64,000 nt of DNA from contig NZ_CP144212.1 of NCBI RefSeq assembly GCF_041378895.1, positions 1 to 64,000 of the forward strand. The letters are read 5' to 3'. Origin of the DNA: Dechloromonas sp. ZY10. GTDB lineage: Bacteria; Pseudomonadota; Gammaproteobacteria; Burkholderiales; Rhodocyclaceae. Of the stretch, positions 56,206-63,689 are shown piece after piece; the first letter of the stretch is position 1, and each line of letters starts with the position of its first letter. The notes beneath the pieces are model-generated. The model saw only the letters and a program-made list of their open reading frames with translations, made no database searches and was not told the DNA's origin. The position numbers and the translations under genes were made by a program.

Positions 56206-56772
56206 TCAGAGTCGCTCTATCCGTTTTTCCAGGCGTGCCAAGTCATCCCTGAGGGTGCTGACTTTTTCAGTGAATTCACGGACTTCTTCTGCATCGAGAA
56301 GATGTCCGGCTTCGTTTACTGCATAGTCGCGGGTATTCGCCCAAGTGCGCTTGGCCGCCTCGCGTAACTGCAATTGAATTGATGTCAAGGCGCGTCCAAT
56401 ACGTCGGGCGGGAACATCGCCAATAAGTTTCGCAATTTCCCCTTCGATGTCCAATTCGAGATTCCGGAAAACAAAACTCAGATCTTCAGCAAAGTCGACA
56501 TTGCCTTCGATGCGGGTCGAAGAAAAAATGGTTTCCGGTTGGCTAATGAGGCGCAAGGGGGCATCGCTGCCAAGAGTAATGCTGACCGCTGGAGGGGGCT
56601 CGTTTCCCACTCCCGCTGCCAGCATTCCTCCCTCGCCGATCTGGACACGAAATTGCACGTTGCCAATGGCAATCAAGCACTGCTTTCCGGCATGTTTGGC
56701 CAAGCGTTCGCCAGCCCAACTTTGTTTGGCGATTAAACGGTTGAGCAATGGGAGCAGCAAGTGGAGAAGCAT
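56206..56772 (-). CDS. ubiJ: Ubiquinone biosynthesis accessory factor UbiJ (SCP2 domain)
   Basis: UbiJ is a lipid-binding factor of the aerobic Ubi complex. The 188-residue protein has the N-terminal SCP2-like domain (LLNRLIAKQSWAGERLAKHAGK, RIEGNVDFAEDLSFVFRNLELD, DIEGEIAKLIGDVPARRIG) and a C-terminal coiled coil (EFTEKVSTLRDDLARLEKRIERL). It follows ubiE, its usual neighbour, by 26 bp; ubiB is not in this window. Confidence 0.9.
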   Translation of the reverse strand: MLLHLLLPLLNRLIAKQSWAGERLAKHAGKQCLIAIGNVQFRVQIGEGGMLAAGVGNEPPPAVSITLGSDAPLRLISQPETIFSSTRIEGNVDFAEDLSFVFRNLELDIEGEIAKLIGDVPARRIGRALTSIQLQLREAAKRTWANTRDYAVNEAGHLLDAEEVREFTEKVSTLRDDLARLEKRIERL

Positions 56773-56798
56773 AAGTAGACAGTCTGGCAGGGTGCTGA

Positions 56799-57536
56799 TT
56801 AAAACTTGTATCCACGGTGCAAAGCAACAACTCCAAGTGCGAGATTGAAGTACTCAACCTGCTCTAGACCGGCGTTTTCCATCATTGTTTTTAGCTCTTC
56901 TTGGCTGGGGTGGACGCGAATCGATTCGGAGAGGTAGCGATAGCTATCCGAATCCCCGGTAACCAGCTGGCCTACCCGGGGAATCACCTGAAAAGAGTAG
57001 AAGTCATAAGCCGGGGCCAAAGGCGCCCAGACTTTGGAAAACTCCAGAACCAGCAAACGGCCACCAGGTCGCAACACTCTTCGCATTTCAGCCAAGGCCG
57101 CATCCTTGTGGGTCATGTTTCGCAAACCGAAAGCAACGGTAACACAGTCAAACCAGTCGTCAGGAAACGGTAGCTTTTCAGCATCACATTGCGCTACTGG
57201 CAAGACATGGCCTTTATCGAGCAAGCGGTCACGCCCACGAGTGAGCATTGCGTTATTGATGTCGGTGAGCCAAACCTGACCGCTTTTACCCACGCGCTTG
57301 GAAAATGCCAGCGACAAGTCACCGGTTCCACCGGCAACGTCAAGTACGCGTGAGCCTTCACGCACGCCGCTACGTTGAATCGTGAAGGCTTTCCAGTAAC
57401 GATGCAGCCCCCCCGACATCAGATCATTCATCAGGTCGTAGCGATTGGCAACCGAGTCGAAGACATCGGCAACCCGTCTTGCCTTTTCATGTTCCGGAAC
57501 TGTTTCGTAGCCGAAATGGGTGGATTCGTTTTTCAT
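56799..57536 (-). CDS. ubiE: Ubiquinone/menaquinone biosynthesis C-methyltransferase
   Basis: UbiE performs the C-methylation step in ubiquinone and menaquinone synthesis. The 245-residue protein has [48 protein letters not shown] features in its first 50 residues, the SAM site [38 protein letters not shown], and the UbiE signature FGLRNMTHK. Start ATG 57536 follows the DUF971 stop by 3 bp. Confidence 0.97.
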   Translation of the reverse strand: MKNESTHFGYETVPEHEKARRVADVFDSVANRYDLMNDLMSGGLHRYWKAFTIQRSGVREGSRVLDVAGGTGDLSLAFSKRVGKSGQVWLTDINNAMLTRGRDRLLDKGHVLPVAQCDAEKLPFPDDWFDCVTVAFGLRNMTHKDAALAEMRRVLRPGGRLLVLEFSKVWAPLAPAYDFYSFQVIPRVGQLVTGDSDSYRYLSESIRVHPSQEELKTMMENAGLEQVEYFNLALGVVALHRGYKF

Positions 57537-57539
57537 GGC

Positions 57540-57962
57540 TTAATGGTGTTGACCGCAACCGCTGCTGGTTGGTGGCTGCGTGGTAGTGTCGATATCGCGC
57601 GACAAGCCCGCCTTGTCGAGCTGTGTCAAATACTCTTCCCACAATTCGGAATGGTGAACCGCGAGATTGTGTAGTAGGTCCCAAGAATAAAGACCGCTGT
57701 CGTGCCCATCGGAGTAAACAAGGCGAAGTGCGTAGGTGCCTACTGGCTCAATTCGCTCGATCAGGACTTGCCGTTTGCCCGTTTGCAGGATTTCCTGCCC
57801 GGGTCCGTGACCGCGAGCTTCCGCAGAAGGCGTAAAAACGCGCAAAAACTCAAAATCGAGGCGGTAGGAAAGGCCGCCAGGGTATTCCAACTCAAGTTGG
57901 CGCGACTTTTGGTGCAAAGTAATCGCACAAGGGATTGGCGTGTTGGCGTCGATGCCGGCCAT
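57540..57962 (-). CDS. DUF971-domain protein
   Basis: A 140-residue protein with the DUF971 fold, the small domain also found at the N-terminus of gamma-butyrobetaine hydroxylases (ITLHQKSRQLELEYPGGLSYRLDFEFLR and PVGTYALRLVYSDGHDSGLYSWDLLHNL). It ends in a Ser/Cys/His-rich tail (SSGCGQHH) that could bind metal. In betaproteobacteria it often precedes ubiE, and an iron-sulfur or cofactor role has been suggested for the family. AGGAG precedes the ATG. Confidence 0.85.
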   Translation of the reverse strand: MAGIDANTPIPCAITLHQKSRQLELEYPGGLSYRLDFEFLRVFTPSAEARGHGPGQEILQTGKRQVLIERIEPVGTYALRLVYSDGHDSGLYSWDLLHNLAVHHSELWEEYLTQLDKAGLSRDIDTTTQPPTSSGCGQHH

Positions 57963-58059
57963 GACTATCTCCTGAACAGGGGCGCTAGTTTAGCGTACTC
58001 GCGCAGATTGAACAGTGAGATTAGGCAAGGCAATCAGTCAAATGTTCAGATCTGCTGGC

Positions 58060-58299
58060 TCAGTCCCGACCTCTACGGGGGGAAATCAATAGTGTGCGGA
58101 CATTCAGCAACGTCTCCATCACGACCTGCCTTGCGTCGATCACGCTGGTTGCATTCTTGACGTGGAATAGATCCGTTTGTCCATCGGTATAACGAACTGC
58201 TGCTGCATATACCCTTGGGCTGACGGGCTGTTTGGGGTTATCTCCACCCTCGTTCGGTCCATGTGGGCCTGATCCTGACTGGCGACGGACTCTTGGCAT
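58060..58299 (-). CDS. Small conserved hypothetical protein
   Basis: A 79-residue basic protein from MPRVRRQSGSGPHGPNE. After a flexible Gly/Pro/Asn-rich N-terminus comes a compact part (VYAAAVRYTDGQTDLFHVKNATSVIDARQVVME). AGAGGA precedes the ATG. I do not recognise a family. It lies upstream of the DUF971 gene on the same strand and is divergent from the secreted-protein cluster. Confidence 0.65.
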   Translation of the reverse strand: MPRVRRQSGSGPHGPNEGGDNPKQPVSPRVYAAAVRYTDGQTDLFHVKNATSVIDARQVVMETLLNVRTLLISPRRGRD

Positions 58300-58564
58300 G
58301 ATATTCCTCTTGAACACGATAGCTTCTATCGTAATCAATTAACGATGACGAAGGAATATATAGAAAGTAATAAAATCAATGATTTTCTCAAGTAGATGCA
58401 AGAGGGTATGCAGTTACTTTGAGTTTGTTTCGGTCGGCTGTTTCAATTTAAGCATTGAGCCTGCTTGCGGAACCTTCTGGTTAGGAATAGTGTTCATGCT
58501 GAAGAAGTTGCCGCAATAAAATCAAAATGGCGGTAAGCGACATCGATTGGTTAAAGGGGGCGGT
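58300..58564. promoter_or_regulatory. AT-rich divergent promoter region of the secreted-protein cluster
   Basis: A 265-bp gap between divergent genes that is markedly AT-richer than the core genome. It must carry the promoter of the 58565 gene. No clear consensus promoter or sigma-54 element could be fixed by eye. The change in base composition seems to begin here. Confidence 0.5.
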
Positions 58565-60130
58565 ATGTCTAAACTGATTCGCGGACTGGCGTCCGCAACC
58601 ATCTTGTTCAGCGCGGGTTACGCGGGGGCTCAAGGCGACTTTTCAACATGGAGCGATCCTGCTGCAAAGGCGCAGGTTGAGGCCGGGCCAAAAACTCCTG
58701 CAATTAAAACTGTCACCAACTTTTCCCAAGCCTTGCGATGCATGGACGAACTGTTCATGGCCTACGGCAAGAACGGCATTGTCGTGACCTCCACCGGTAT
58801 TCCTGACGAAACCGGCAAAGTCAGGACTGGTACGAAGGAAATGCTGATTACGGCTTTGGCGAAGATGACGGTCAAGAGCAATGCCTTCGAATTCATTGAC
58901 TTTCATAGTGTGGGTGACGATCTTGGTCAGCTGTTCGCGCGCAAGGGCGATGCCGCGATGAAAGTACCGGATTATTACATCCGCGGCTCGATTACCCAGA
59001 TGGATGACAATACGATACGGAAGAATCAGGGTTTTGGTTTTGCTGCGGCATTTTTTGATTTTGGTGCATCAAAGGATGTTTCCTATGATGTCATCTCGAT
59101 GGATATGAGCGTCGGTGATGCCGCATCCCGGAAAATTCTTGCGCAGACAAGCACTGCGAACACAATGGTGATTGTTAAGAGTGGCAAGTCTGCCGAGGCG
59201 GGCGGCAAGCTCGGAAAAATCGGGTTTTCCTTCAACCTCGATTTCAGTCGGTCGGAAGGCTTGGGTGCAACGACGCGTGCGTTGTTGGAGTTGGGATTAA
59301 TTGAGACCCTCGGTAAGTTCACCCAGGTTCCTTATTGGCGCTGTCTTGATGCTGACGTGACCAACCCGGTTATCCGTGAGCAGGCATTGGAGACATACGA
59401 AACGTTGAAGGAAAGTGAGCGAATCATGTTTGTCCAGCGCAAGCTTGGGGGAACGATGAATCGCTACAGAGGGCCACTTGACGGGAAAATGAATGAAACC
59501 CTCAAGGAGGCCATCCTTGAATACCAGGCTCAGGCTGGCCTCACGGCAGATGGTCGAGTTAACTTTGAGTTGTACGCGAGTTTGCTTGACGATGTGCAGA
59601 ATGCCCTTGCGGCGGCGCCAACAACACCTCCGGCCCGTCAGGCTGGTATGCCCGCGGTTGTACCGTCTGCCCCTTCGCCGGCACCACAAGTGAGTGCGCC
59701 TGTCAGCAGTGTTCCATTCAAGGTTAATTTGGAGAGCGACCGGGGAACTCGTCCTAGTTACAAGCTGGGAGAGTTTCTTAATATGTCGGTGTCGTTAACC
59801 GGCGATGGGGCTGTGTATTGTTATTACGAGGATGTCAGCCGCCAGGTAGCGCGAATTTTTCCGAACCAGTTTTTCGGTAGTCCAGTGCTTCGCTCGGGAA
59901 GTCTCATCCGTTTGCCGTCCGGAGGATTCAAGATCCGCTTCGACCAGCCAGGGCGTGAACGTGTAGCTTGTTTGGGCGCCGACCGTGAAGTCGTGGTTCC
60001 GCAAGCATTTAAAGGGACTCGAGACTTGAGTCCTTTGCCGGTCCGCTCTCTGGACGAAGTGGTCAATGCCTATCGGCAAAGCAATCCGGCTTTGGTGGCG
60101 AGTTATCTGGACATTAACGTGACTCGCTGA
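58565..60130 (+). CDS. CsgG-like secretion/assembly protein with peptidoglycan-binding and DUF4384 domains
   Basis: A 521-residue exported protein (signal MSKLIRGLASATILFSAGYAGAQ without lipobox). Residues about 45-262 resemble the CsgG/HfaB curli-secretion family: CMDELFMAYGKNGIVVTSTGIPD, MLITALAKMTVKSNAFEFIDF, DYYIRGSITQMDDNT, GLGATTRALLELGLIETLGKF. Residues 284-345 look like a PG_binding_1 domain (VQRKLG, GPLDGKMNETLKEAILEYQAQAG). After a Pro/Ala linker, 380-480 match DUF4384 (GEFLNMSVSLTGDGAVYCYYED, IFPN). CsgG itself is a lipoprotein pore; this one lacks the lipid-attachment cysteine and may be held by peptidoglycan. It heads a tight cluster of secreted proteins, suggesting it exports or anchors them. 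Confidence 0.75.
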   Translation: MSKLIRGLASATILFSAGYAGAQGDFSTWSDPAAKAQVEAGPKTPAIKTVTNFSQALRCMDELFMAYGKNGIVVTSTGIPDETGKVRTGTKEMLITALAKMTVKSNAFEFIDFHSVGDDLGQLFARKGDAAMKVPDYYIRGSITQMDDNTIRKNQGFGFAAAFFDFGASKDVSYDVISMDMSVGDAASRKILAQTSTANTMVIVKSGKSAEAGGKLGKIGFSFNLDFSRSEGLGATTRALLELGLIETLGKFTQVPYWRCLDADVTNPVIREQALETYETLKESERIMFVQRKLGGTMNRYRGPLDGKMNETLKEAILEYQAQAGLTADGRVNFELYASLLDDVQNALAAAPTTPPARQAGMPAVVPSAPSPAPQVSAPVSSVPFKVNLESDRGTRPSYKLGEFLNMSVSLTGDGAVYCYYEDVSRQVARIFPNQFFGSPVLRSGSLIRLPSGGFKIRFDQPGRERVACLGADREVVVPQAFKGTRDLSPLPVRSLDEVVNAYRQSNPALVASYLDINVTR

Positions 60131-60155
60131 CAAGCCGCCCTTGGGGGAGGGAGAA

Positions 60156-60731
60156 ATGGCGAAAAATGTGTTTTGCCGGGGTTTTCTGGTAATTGCGACT
60201 TGCTTGCTGGTGTCTGTGGCCGATGCCAGTGACCGTCTTGGCGAGCCTTTTTTCCTGGCCGAATTGATTGTCGGCCAGGAAAAGCCCGCTCCAGCAAAGC
60301 CATCCGGGGCACGTTCCCAGCGGGAGCAGGCTGGCGCATATGCCAGGGACTCTGCAGGTGTGCCCATCGTTATTGATGATGAGGAGGCCGGTTTCTTGTC
60401 TCCGCGAGGGGGGGCACCTGCTGAAGAACGGGCTTACGAGGGGCGCTCCAAGGCGAGAAACTATCAGCAAGGAGGGGGGAGCCTCCCAATTGTGGCCTCT
60501 CCCGCAGATTCGGTATCTGCAACCAGCGACATGCGTGGGCGGGCGAAGGCTTACACTGGGACAGGCAATGTTCGCGATATCGATCTCAGCAATGTAGGCC
60601 GCGATGGTATCCCAATCGTTCCCTGCCAAGAGGTGGATAACGTTTCCGGTCGTATCGGTGACGATAGCGCATCGGGAGCAATTGTTTATCTGGTGCGCCA
60701 AGGCAAGCAGATCAAGGTTCGTTGCAAATAA
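60156..60731 (+). CDS. Secreted protein with three GxPIV repeats
   Basis: A 191-residue exported protein (signal through VSVADA). Three imperfect repeats share a basic/aromatic start and an end in (G/S)(V/L/I)PIV: residues 52-72 (ARSQREQAGAYARDSAGVPIV), 96-113 (GRSKARNYQQGGGSLPIV) and 128-155 (GRAKAYTGTGNV...GIPIV). The mature protein has two cysteines, one after the last repeat (PIVPC) and one as the penultimate residue (VRCK). A strong ribosome binding site (GGGGGAGGGAGA) precedes the ATG. No known domain. Probably a structural or binding component of the cluster. Confidence 0.7.
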   Translation: MAKNVFCRGFLVIATCLLVSVADASDRLGEPFFLAELIVGQEKPAPAKPSGARSQREQAGAYARDSAGVPIVIDDEEAGFLSPRGGAPAEERAYEGRSKARNYQQGGGSLPIVASPADSVSATSDMRGRAKAYTGTGNVRDIDLSNVGRDGIPIVPCQEVDNVSGRIGDDSASGAIVYLVRQGKQIKVRCK

Positions 60732-60827
60732 TGTTCGCCTGATGTCAACCCTGGGTTTTCCCTTGGCGTTAGTACTACTATAGTGAAGTCGAAACTGACG
60801 CGCTCTGATTGACGAGGCTTCTTTGCA

Positions 60828-61139
60828 ATGAAAACTAGAAACTACATATTCGGTTTCGCAACCGTAGTGATATGTTTATTGGCCCATGCGCAAGGCTCCG
60901 TCGATGTTACTGCTGGAGGGGTGCGGGTACAGGTTGGCACAGGTAGTGTTGCAAGCAGTGCAGCAGGTGATTTGGGTGCAGATGTTGAAATGGACGGAGT
61001 CGCCGTAATTAACGGGAGCGTCTATATTGACGGCCAGAAAATTCCGCGTGGTAAGACGTCTTACGTTTCGAAAAAAACAGGCAAGGCTTATCGCATCCAA
61101 TGGGGGAGTGACGGCAATGTGGCTGTTGAACAAAAATAG
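60828..61139 (+). CDS. Small secreted beta-rich protein
   Basis: A 103-residue protein with signal MKTRNYIFGFATVVICLLAHAQ. The mature part alternates small and beta-branched residues (GSVDVTAGGVRVQVGTGSV, VEMDGVAVINGSVYIDG), suggesting a beta-sheet structure, and has no cysteine in the mature chain. GACGAGG precedes the ATG after a 96-bp gap, so it may have its own promoter. The stop overlaps the start of the next gene by 23 bp. Function unknown; probably a fibre or surface subunit or chaperone of this locus. Confidence 0.65.
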   Translation: MKTRNYIFGFATVVICLLAHAQGSVDVTAGGVRVQVGTGSVASSAAGDLGADVEMDGVAVINGSVYIDGQKIPRGKTSYVSKKTGKAYRIQWGSDGNVAVEQK

Positions 61140-61491
61140 CAACCGGCACTGTAGTTTTGCATTGAGTGTGTTGCTTGTCGGTTTCCTCGAAACGGCGTAT
61201 GGAGAGATCGTGATTGATTACTCTTCTGTGTCGCCGCCGGCCGGAGGTCCTGTCAGGAGAATGCCAGGCATAGTGGTTTATCCTGGATATCCGCAAACAG
61301 AAACCGGGTATCAGATTCAAAGGAGCCACGCATGGCGTTTGAATCGGCAAGGCGATCCACGGAGCGGTTCGCTGCTGGTGTATCCGCCGATGGCTGGTGC
61401 AGTTGGGATGCCCGGATCGCAGCGACAGCAGGATGTAAGAACCAACTTGTCGCGGGCGCATGCTTACCGTCTTGATTACTACAAGCGTTAA
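61117..61491 (+). CDS. Small secreted protein with RxHAYR motifs
   Basis: A 124-residue protein with an N-terminal hydrophobic signal (FALSVLLVGFLETAYG). It carries two copies of a motif, QRSHAWRLN (residues 68-76) and SRAHAYRLD (112-120), and two of (G)(I/L)(V/L)VYP (PGIVVYP, GSLLVYP). These echo the repeats of the 60156 protein (GRSKARNY...PIV), so the two are probably related partners. GGGGGAG precedes the ATG at 61117, within the end of the previous gene, indicating coupled translation. Confidence 0.65.
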   Translation: MWLLNKNSNRHCSFALSVLLVGFLETAYGEIVIDYSSVSPPAGGPVRRMPGIVVYPGYPQTETGYQIQRSHAWRLNRQGDPRSGSLLVYPPMAGAVGMPGSQRQQDVRTNLSRAHAYRLDYYKR

Positions 61492-61508
61492 AAGAACAGG
61501 GGAAGAAA

Positions 61509-62411
61509 ATGGGGGCTAGGTCGAACATGCCGGGGGGGCGCCATAGCTGGCTGGCAGTTTGTTTGCTGTTGTTATGGAACTCTGCTTGGTCGCTGGATTT
61601 CTTTTCCGGTGATTTTCAGCAAATACTCCGTTCGCGTACCGAAAACCTGACCGTTTGGCAATATGCGGACAATCCCAATATTTACGTATTCGATTTTCCG
61701 GGATTGACCTATCAGGGGCGGAGCTTCAACCGTGTTACCCAGTTCACTGAGCAACAATTCAACGAACCTTATCCCAAAGTGTTGAATGATGCTGAGTTGA
61801 GTCGGCATGTAGAGGCTGCCCGTCGGACCCAGGCCGATTTTGCATTCGGCCATGACGTCCTGGTTTCGGAGTTGGTGCAGTTTTTCAACTACGCCTTGCG
61901 TGACAAGGTGGAACTGAACGCGGACGAGTTGGCGATTCGCGATTTTCTGGTCGAGCAGGGAATGATCCGGATGTGGCGTGGCTTCTATCAAGGGCTGCGA
62001 CCGAATGTCGTGATTCTGTCGGTGCCTCAGGTGCAAAGTCGCAAAGCCAATGAGCCGATGATTTCGGAGGATGCCCGCTTCGCAATTCTCCTGCATGAGA
62101 TGGCGCATGGCGAATACTATTCGAATAGTCATTACGCCAAATATTGTCAGAGGTTCTGGTATGAGACCCTCAGTGAGGAACAGCGTGAGCATTTCAAGCG
62201 ATTCCTGGCAGGTTTTAACTATGCGGTCCAGAACGAGGAACTTGTCATCAACGAGATGCAGGCCTATCTGATGTTTACGCCGGATCCAAAATCGTTCAGT
62301 GCGCGTAAGTTGGGGGTTAGCGATGCGGAACTGCAAGCAATCCGCGATGCATTCCGCAAGGGGCGCCCGCCGACCCGTTTGCCACTCACTTTGTCCGGGA
62401 GCGCACAGTGA
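61509..62411 (+). CDS. Exported zinc metallopeptidase-like protein (HExxH)
   Basis: A 300-residue exported protein (signal near residues 12-28, WLAVCLLLLWNSAWSL). It has the gluzincin-type zinc motif HEMAH at 196-200 in FAILLHEMAHGEYYSN and a downstream NEMQAY (248-253) whose Glu could be the third ligand. A proteolytic role in processing or recycling the cluster's secreted proteins is inferred. I cannot assign a peptidase family. GGGGAAG precedes the ATG. Its stop overlaps the next gene's GTG start by 4 bp. Confidence 0.75.
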   Translation: MGARSNMPGGRHSWLAVCLLLLWNSAWSLDFFSGDFQQILRSRTENLTVWQYADNPNIYVFDFPGLTYQGRSFNRVTQFTEQQFNEPYPKVLNDAELSRHVEAARRTQADFAFGHDVLVSELVQFFNYALRDKVELNADELAIRDFLVEQGMIRMWRGFYQGLRPNVVILSVPQVQSRKANEPMISEDARFAILLHEMAHGEYYSNSHYAKYCQRFWYETLSEEQREHFKRFLAGFNYAVQNEELVINEMQAYLMFTPDPKSFSARKLGVSDAELQAIRDAFRKGRPPTRLPLTLSGSAQ

Positions 62412-62710
62412 AAATAAATCTCTTGATACTTTTTTCCTTGTGCTTGGGTGCTATGCCATCGTATGCGCAAACCAGCCAGCGGACTCGGGTTCAGGGTAAT
62501 ACTGAAATTACGGCCTCGACCAATAATATGACAGCGGTTGCAACTGGTGAAAATACAGTGGCCAAAAATCGGGTTGGCGTGATTCAGGGCGATGTCAAAA
62601 GCAATACGCGCATTAGTGTTTCGGCAGCAAATGTAACGACTATTGCCGGTGGACGTAATAAAAAGGCATGTACCAATATTGGAGGGATTGTCAGCAATGA
62701 GTGCAAATAA
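62408..62710 (+). CDS. Secreted GNT-repeat protein (two repeats, possible minor subunit)
   Basis: A 100-residue exported protein (signal LLILFSLCLGAMPSYAQ) made of two repeats of about 36 residues: 27-61 (RVQGNTEITASTNNMTAVA...GVIQG) and 63-97 (VKSNTRISVSAANVTTIAG...GIVSN). These are the same repeat as in the 63690 protein. It ends ACTNIGGIVSNECK, with two cysteines near the end. The length of only two repeats and the divergent second repeat suggest a minor or nucleating subunit, by analogy with CsgB; this is inference. GTG start, coupled to the peptidase gene. Confidence 0.75.
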   Translation: MKINLLILFSLCLGAMPSYAQTSQRTRVQGNTEITASTNNMTAVATGENTVAKNRVGVIQGDVKSNTRISVSAANVTTIAGGRNKKACTNIGGIVSNECK

Positions 62711-63002
62711 GCGTATTTTGGGGCTGTGGTTTGCGTTGGTGCTTGTGCCTTTCGGCGCACATGCTGTTCAAGGATTGGGCGCCTCTGGCCAGACCAAAGT
62801 TAATAACGCCATGGCGAAGCGTTGGTCCGAGCAACAAAAAGGCCAGAACACTCCAACTCAGGAAAAACGCGTCGTCAATGTGGGTAGCCGTCGCAACAAT
62901 GATTGCAATGTGAATGTCGGTACCGCACAAGCTGGGCAAGGCGGCCGTCAGCCGAAGGACATCGTCGTGACGACGAAAGAAGTGATCAACGTTTGTAGGT
63001 AA
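62697..63002 (+). CDS. Small secreted two-cysteine protein
   Basis: A 101-residue exported protein (signal through FGAHA). The mature part is polar, rich in Gln, Asn, Gly and Lys, with cysteines in NNDCNVNVG and in the last dipeptide (VINVCR). The C-terminal Cys followed by Arg/Lys is shared with the 60156 and 62408 proteins. The start overlaps the previous stop by 14 bp and has GGAGGG upstream. No known domain; probably another component of the locus. Confidence 0.7.
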   Translation: MSANKRILGLWFALVLVPFGAHAVQGLGASGQTKVNNAMAKRWSEQQKGQNTPTQEKRVVNVGSRRNNDCNVNVGTAQAGQGGRQPKDIVVTTKEVINVCR

Positions 63003-63010
63003 GAAAAGCC

Positions 63011-63628
63011 ATGTTTAGCCAGAAAAAATGGAAAGTTGCCCAGTCTTGTATCGCCATTGCGCTGCTGTTTGGAGCAGTGGCTGCGAATGCCTCAACCGAA
63101 GAAGAAAAACTCAAGGAACTTGAGAGGGCAATGAATGCTCCGTCCGAGCCAGGGATGGCCAAGCCAAAGCCACGGACCCGTGCAATTGTCTTTGATAATC
63201 AGCCGGGGGGGATGGAGGCTGCTGCTCCGTCGGCAACTGCTGCAGCGGCTCCGGTGGCCCGAGATTGCTACGGTTTGCCACCTGATGTGCGCTCGACTGG
63301 TGTTGATTTTCCGATTCAGTTCAATGTTGGCAGTGCGGTCATTTCTCCAGCCTCCGAGAGCACGCTTAATCTGATTGCCAAATCGCTGGCGCTGAATGAG
63401 CGCTGCATTATCGTTGAAGGGCATACCGATGCCAGTGGTAACTATGATCGGAATTTGCAGCTTTCCCGTGAACGGGCCGAGTCGGTGATCAATTTCCTGA
63501 CTTCACGAAGTGGCATCGATCGCAAGCGCTTGGTCCCGGTTGGCAAGGGCTCTAGTGATCCGCTCAAAAACCTGGATTCTCGCGATTCGAAGAATCGGCG
63601 TGTTGTTTTCAAGGTGGTGACCGGTTGA
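63011..63628 (+). CDS. OmpA C-terminal domain protein
   Basis: A 205-residue exported protein (signal through AANA). A Pro/Ala-rich linker (residues 40-85) precedes an OmpA-like peptidoglycan-binding domain at about 97-203: FPIQFNVGSAVISPASESTLNLIAKSL, VEGHTDASGNYDRNLQLSRERAESV, LVPVGKGSSDP and RVVFKV. It probably ties the assembly to the cell wall. It is 8 bp downstream of the previous gene. Confidence 0.88.
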   Translation: MFSQKKWKVAQSCIAIALLFGAVAANASTEEEKLKELERAMNAPSEPGMAKPKPRTRAIVFDNQPGGMEAAAPSATAAAAPVARDCYGLPPDVRSTGVDFPIQFNVGSAVISPASESTLNLIAKSLALNERCIIVEGHTDASGNYDRNLQLSRERAESVINFLTSRSGIDRKRLVPVGKGSSDPLKNLDSRDSKNRRVVFKVVTG

Positions 63629-63689
63629 TTTCGGCCGCGATCCACTTCTACCAGTAGTACCCATTCAACTGTTACAGGAGACTTATTCC

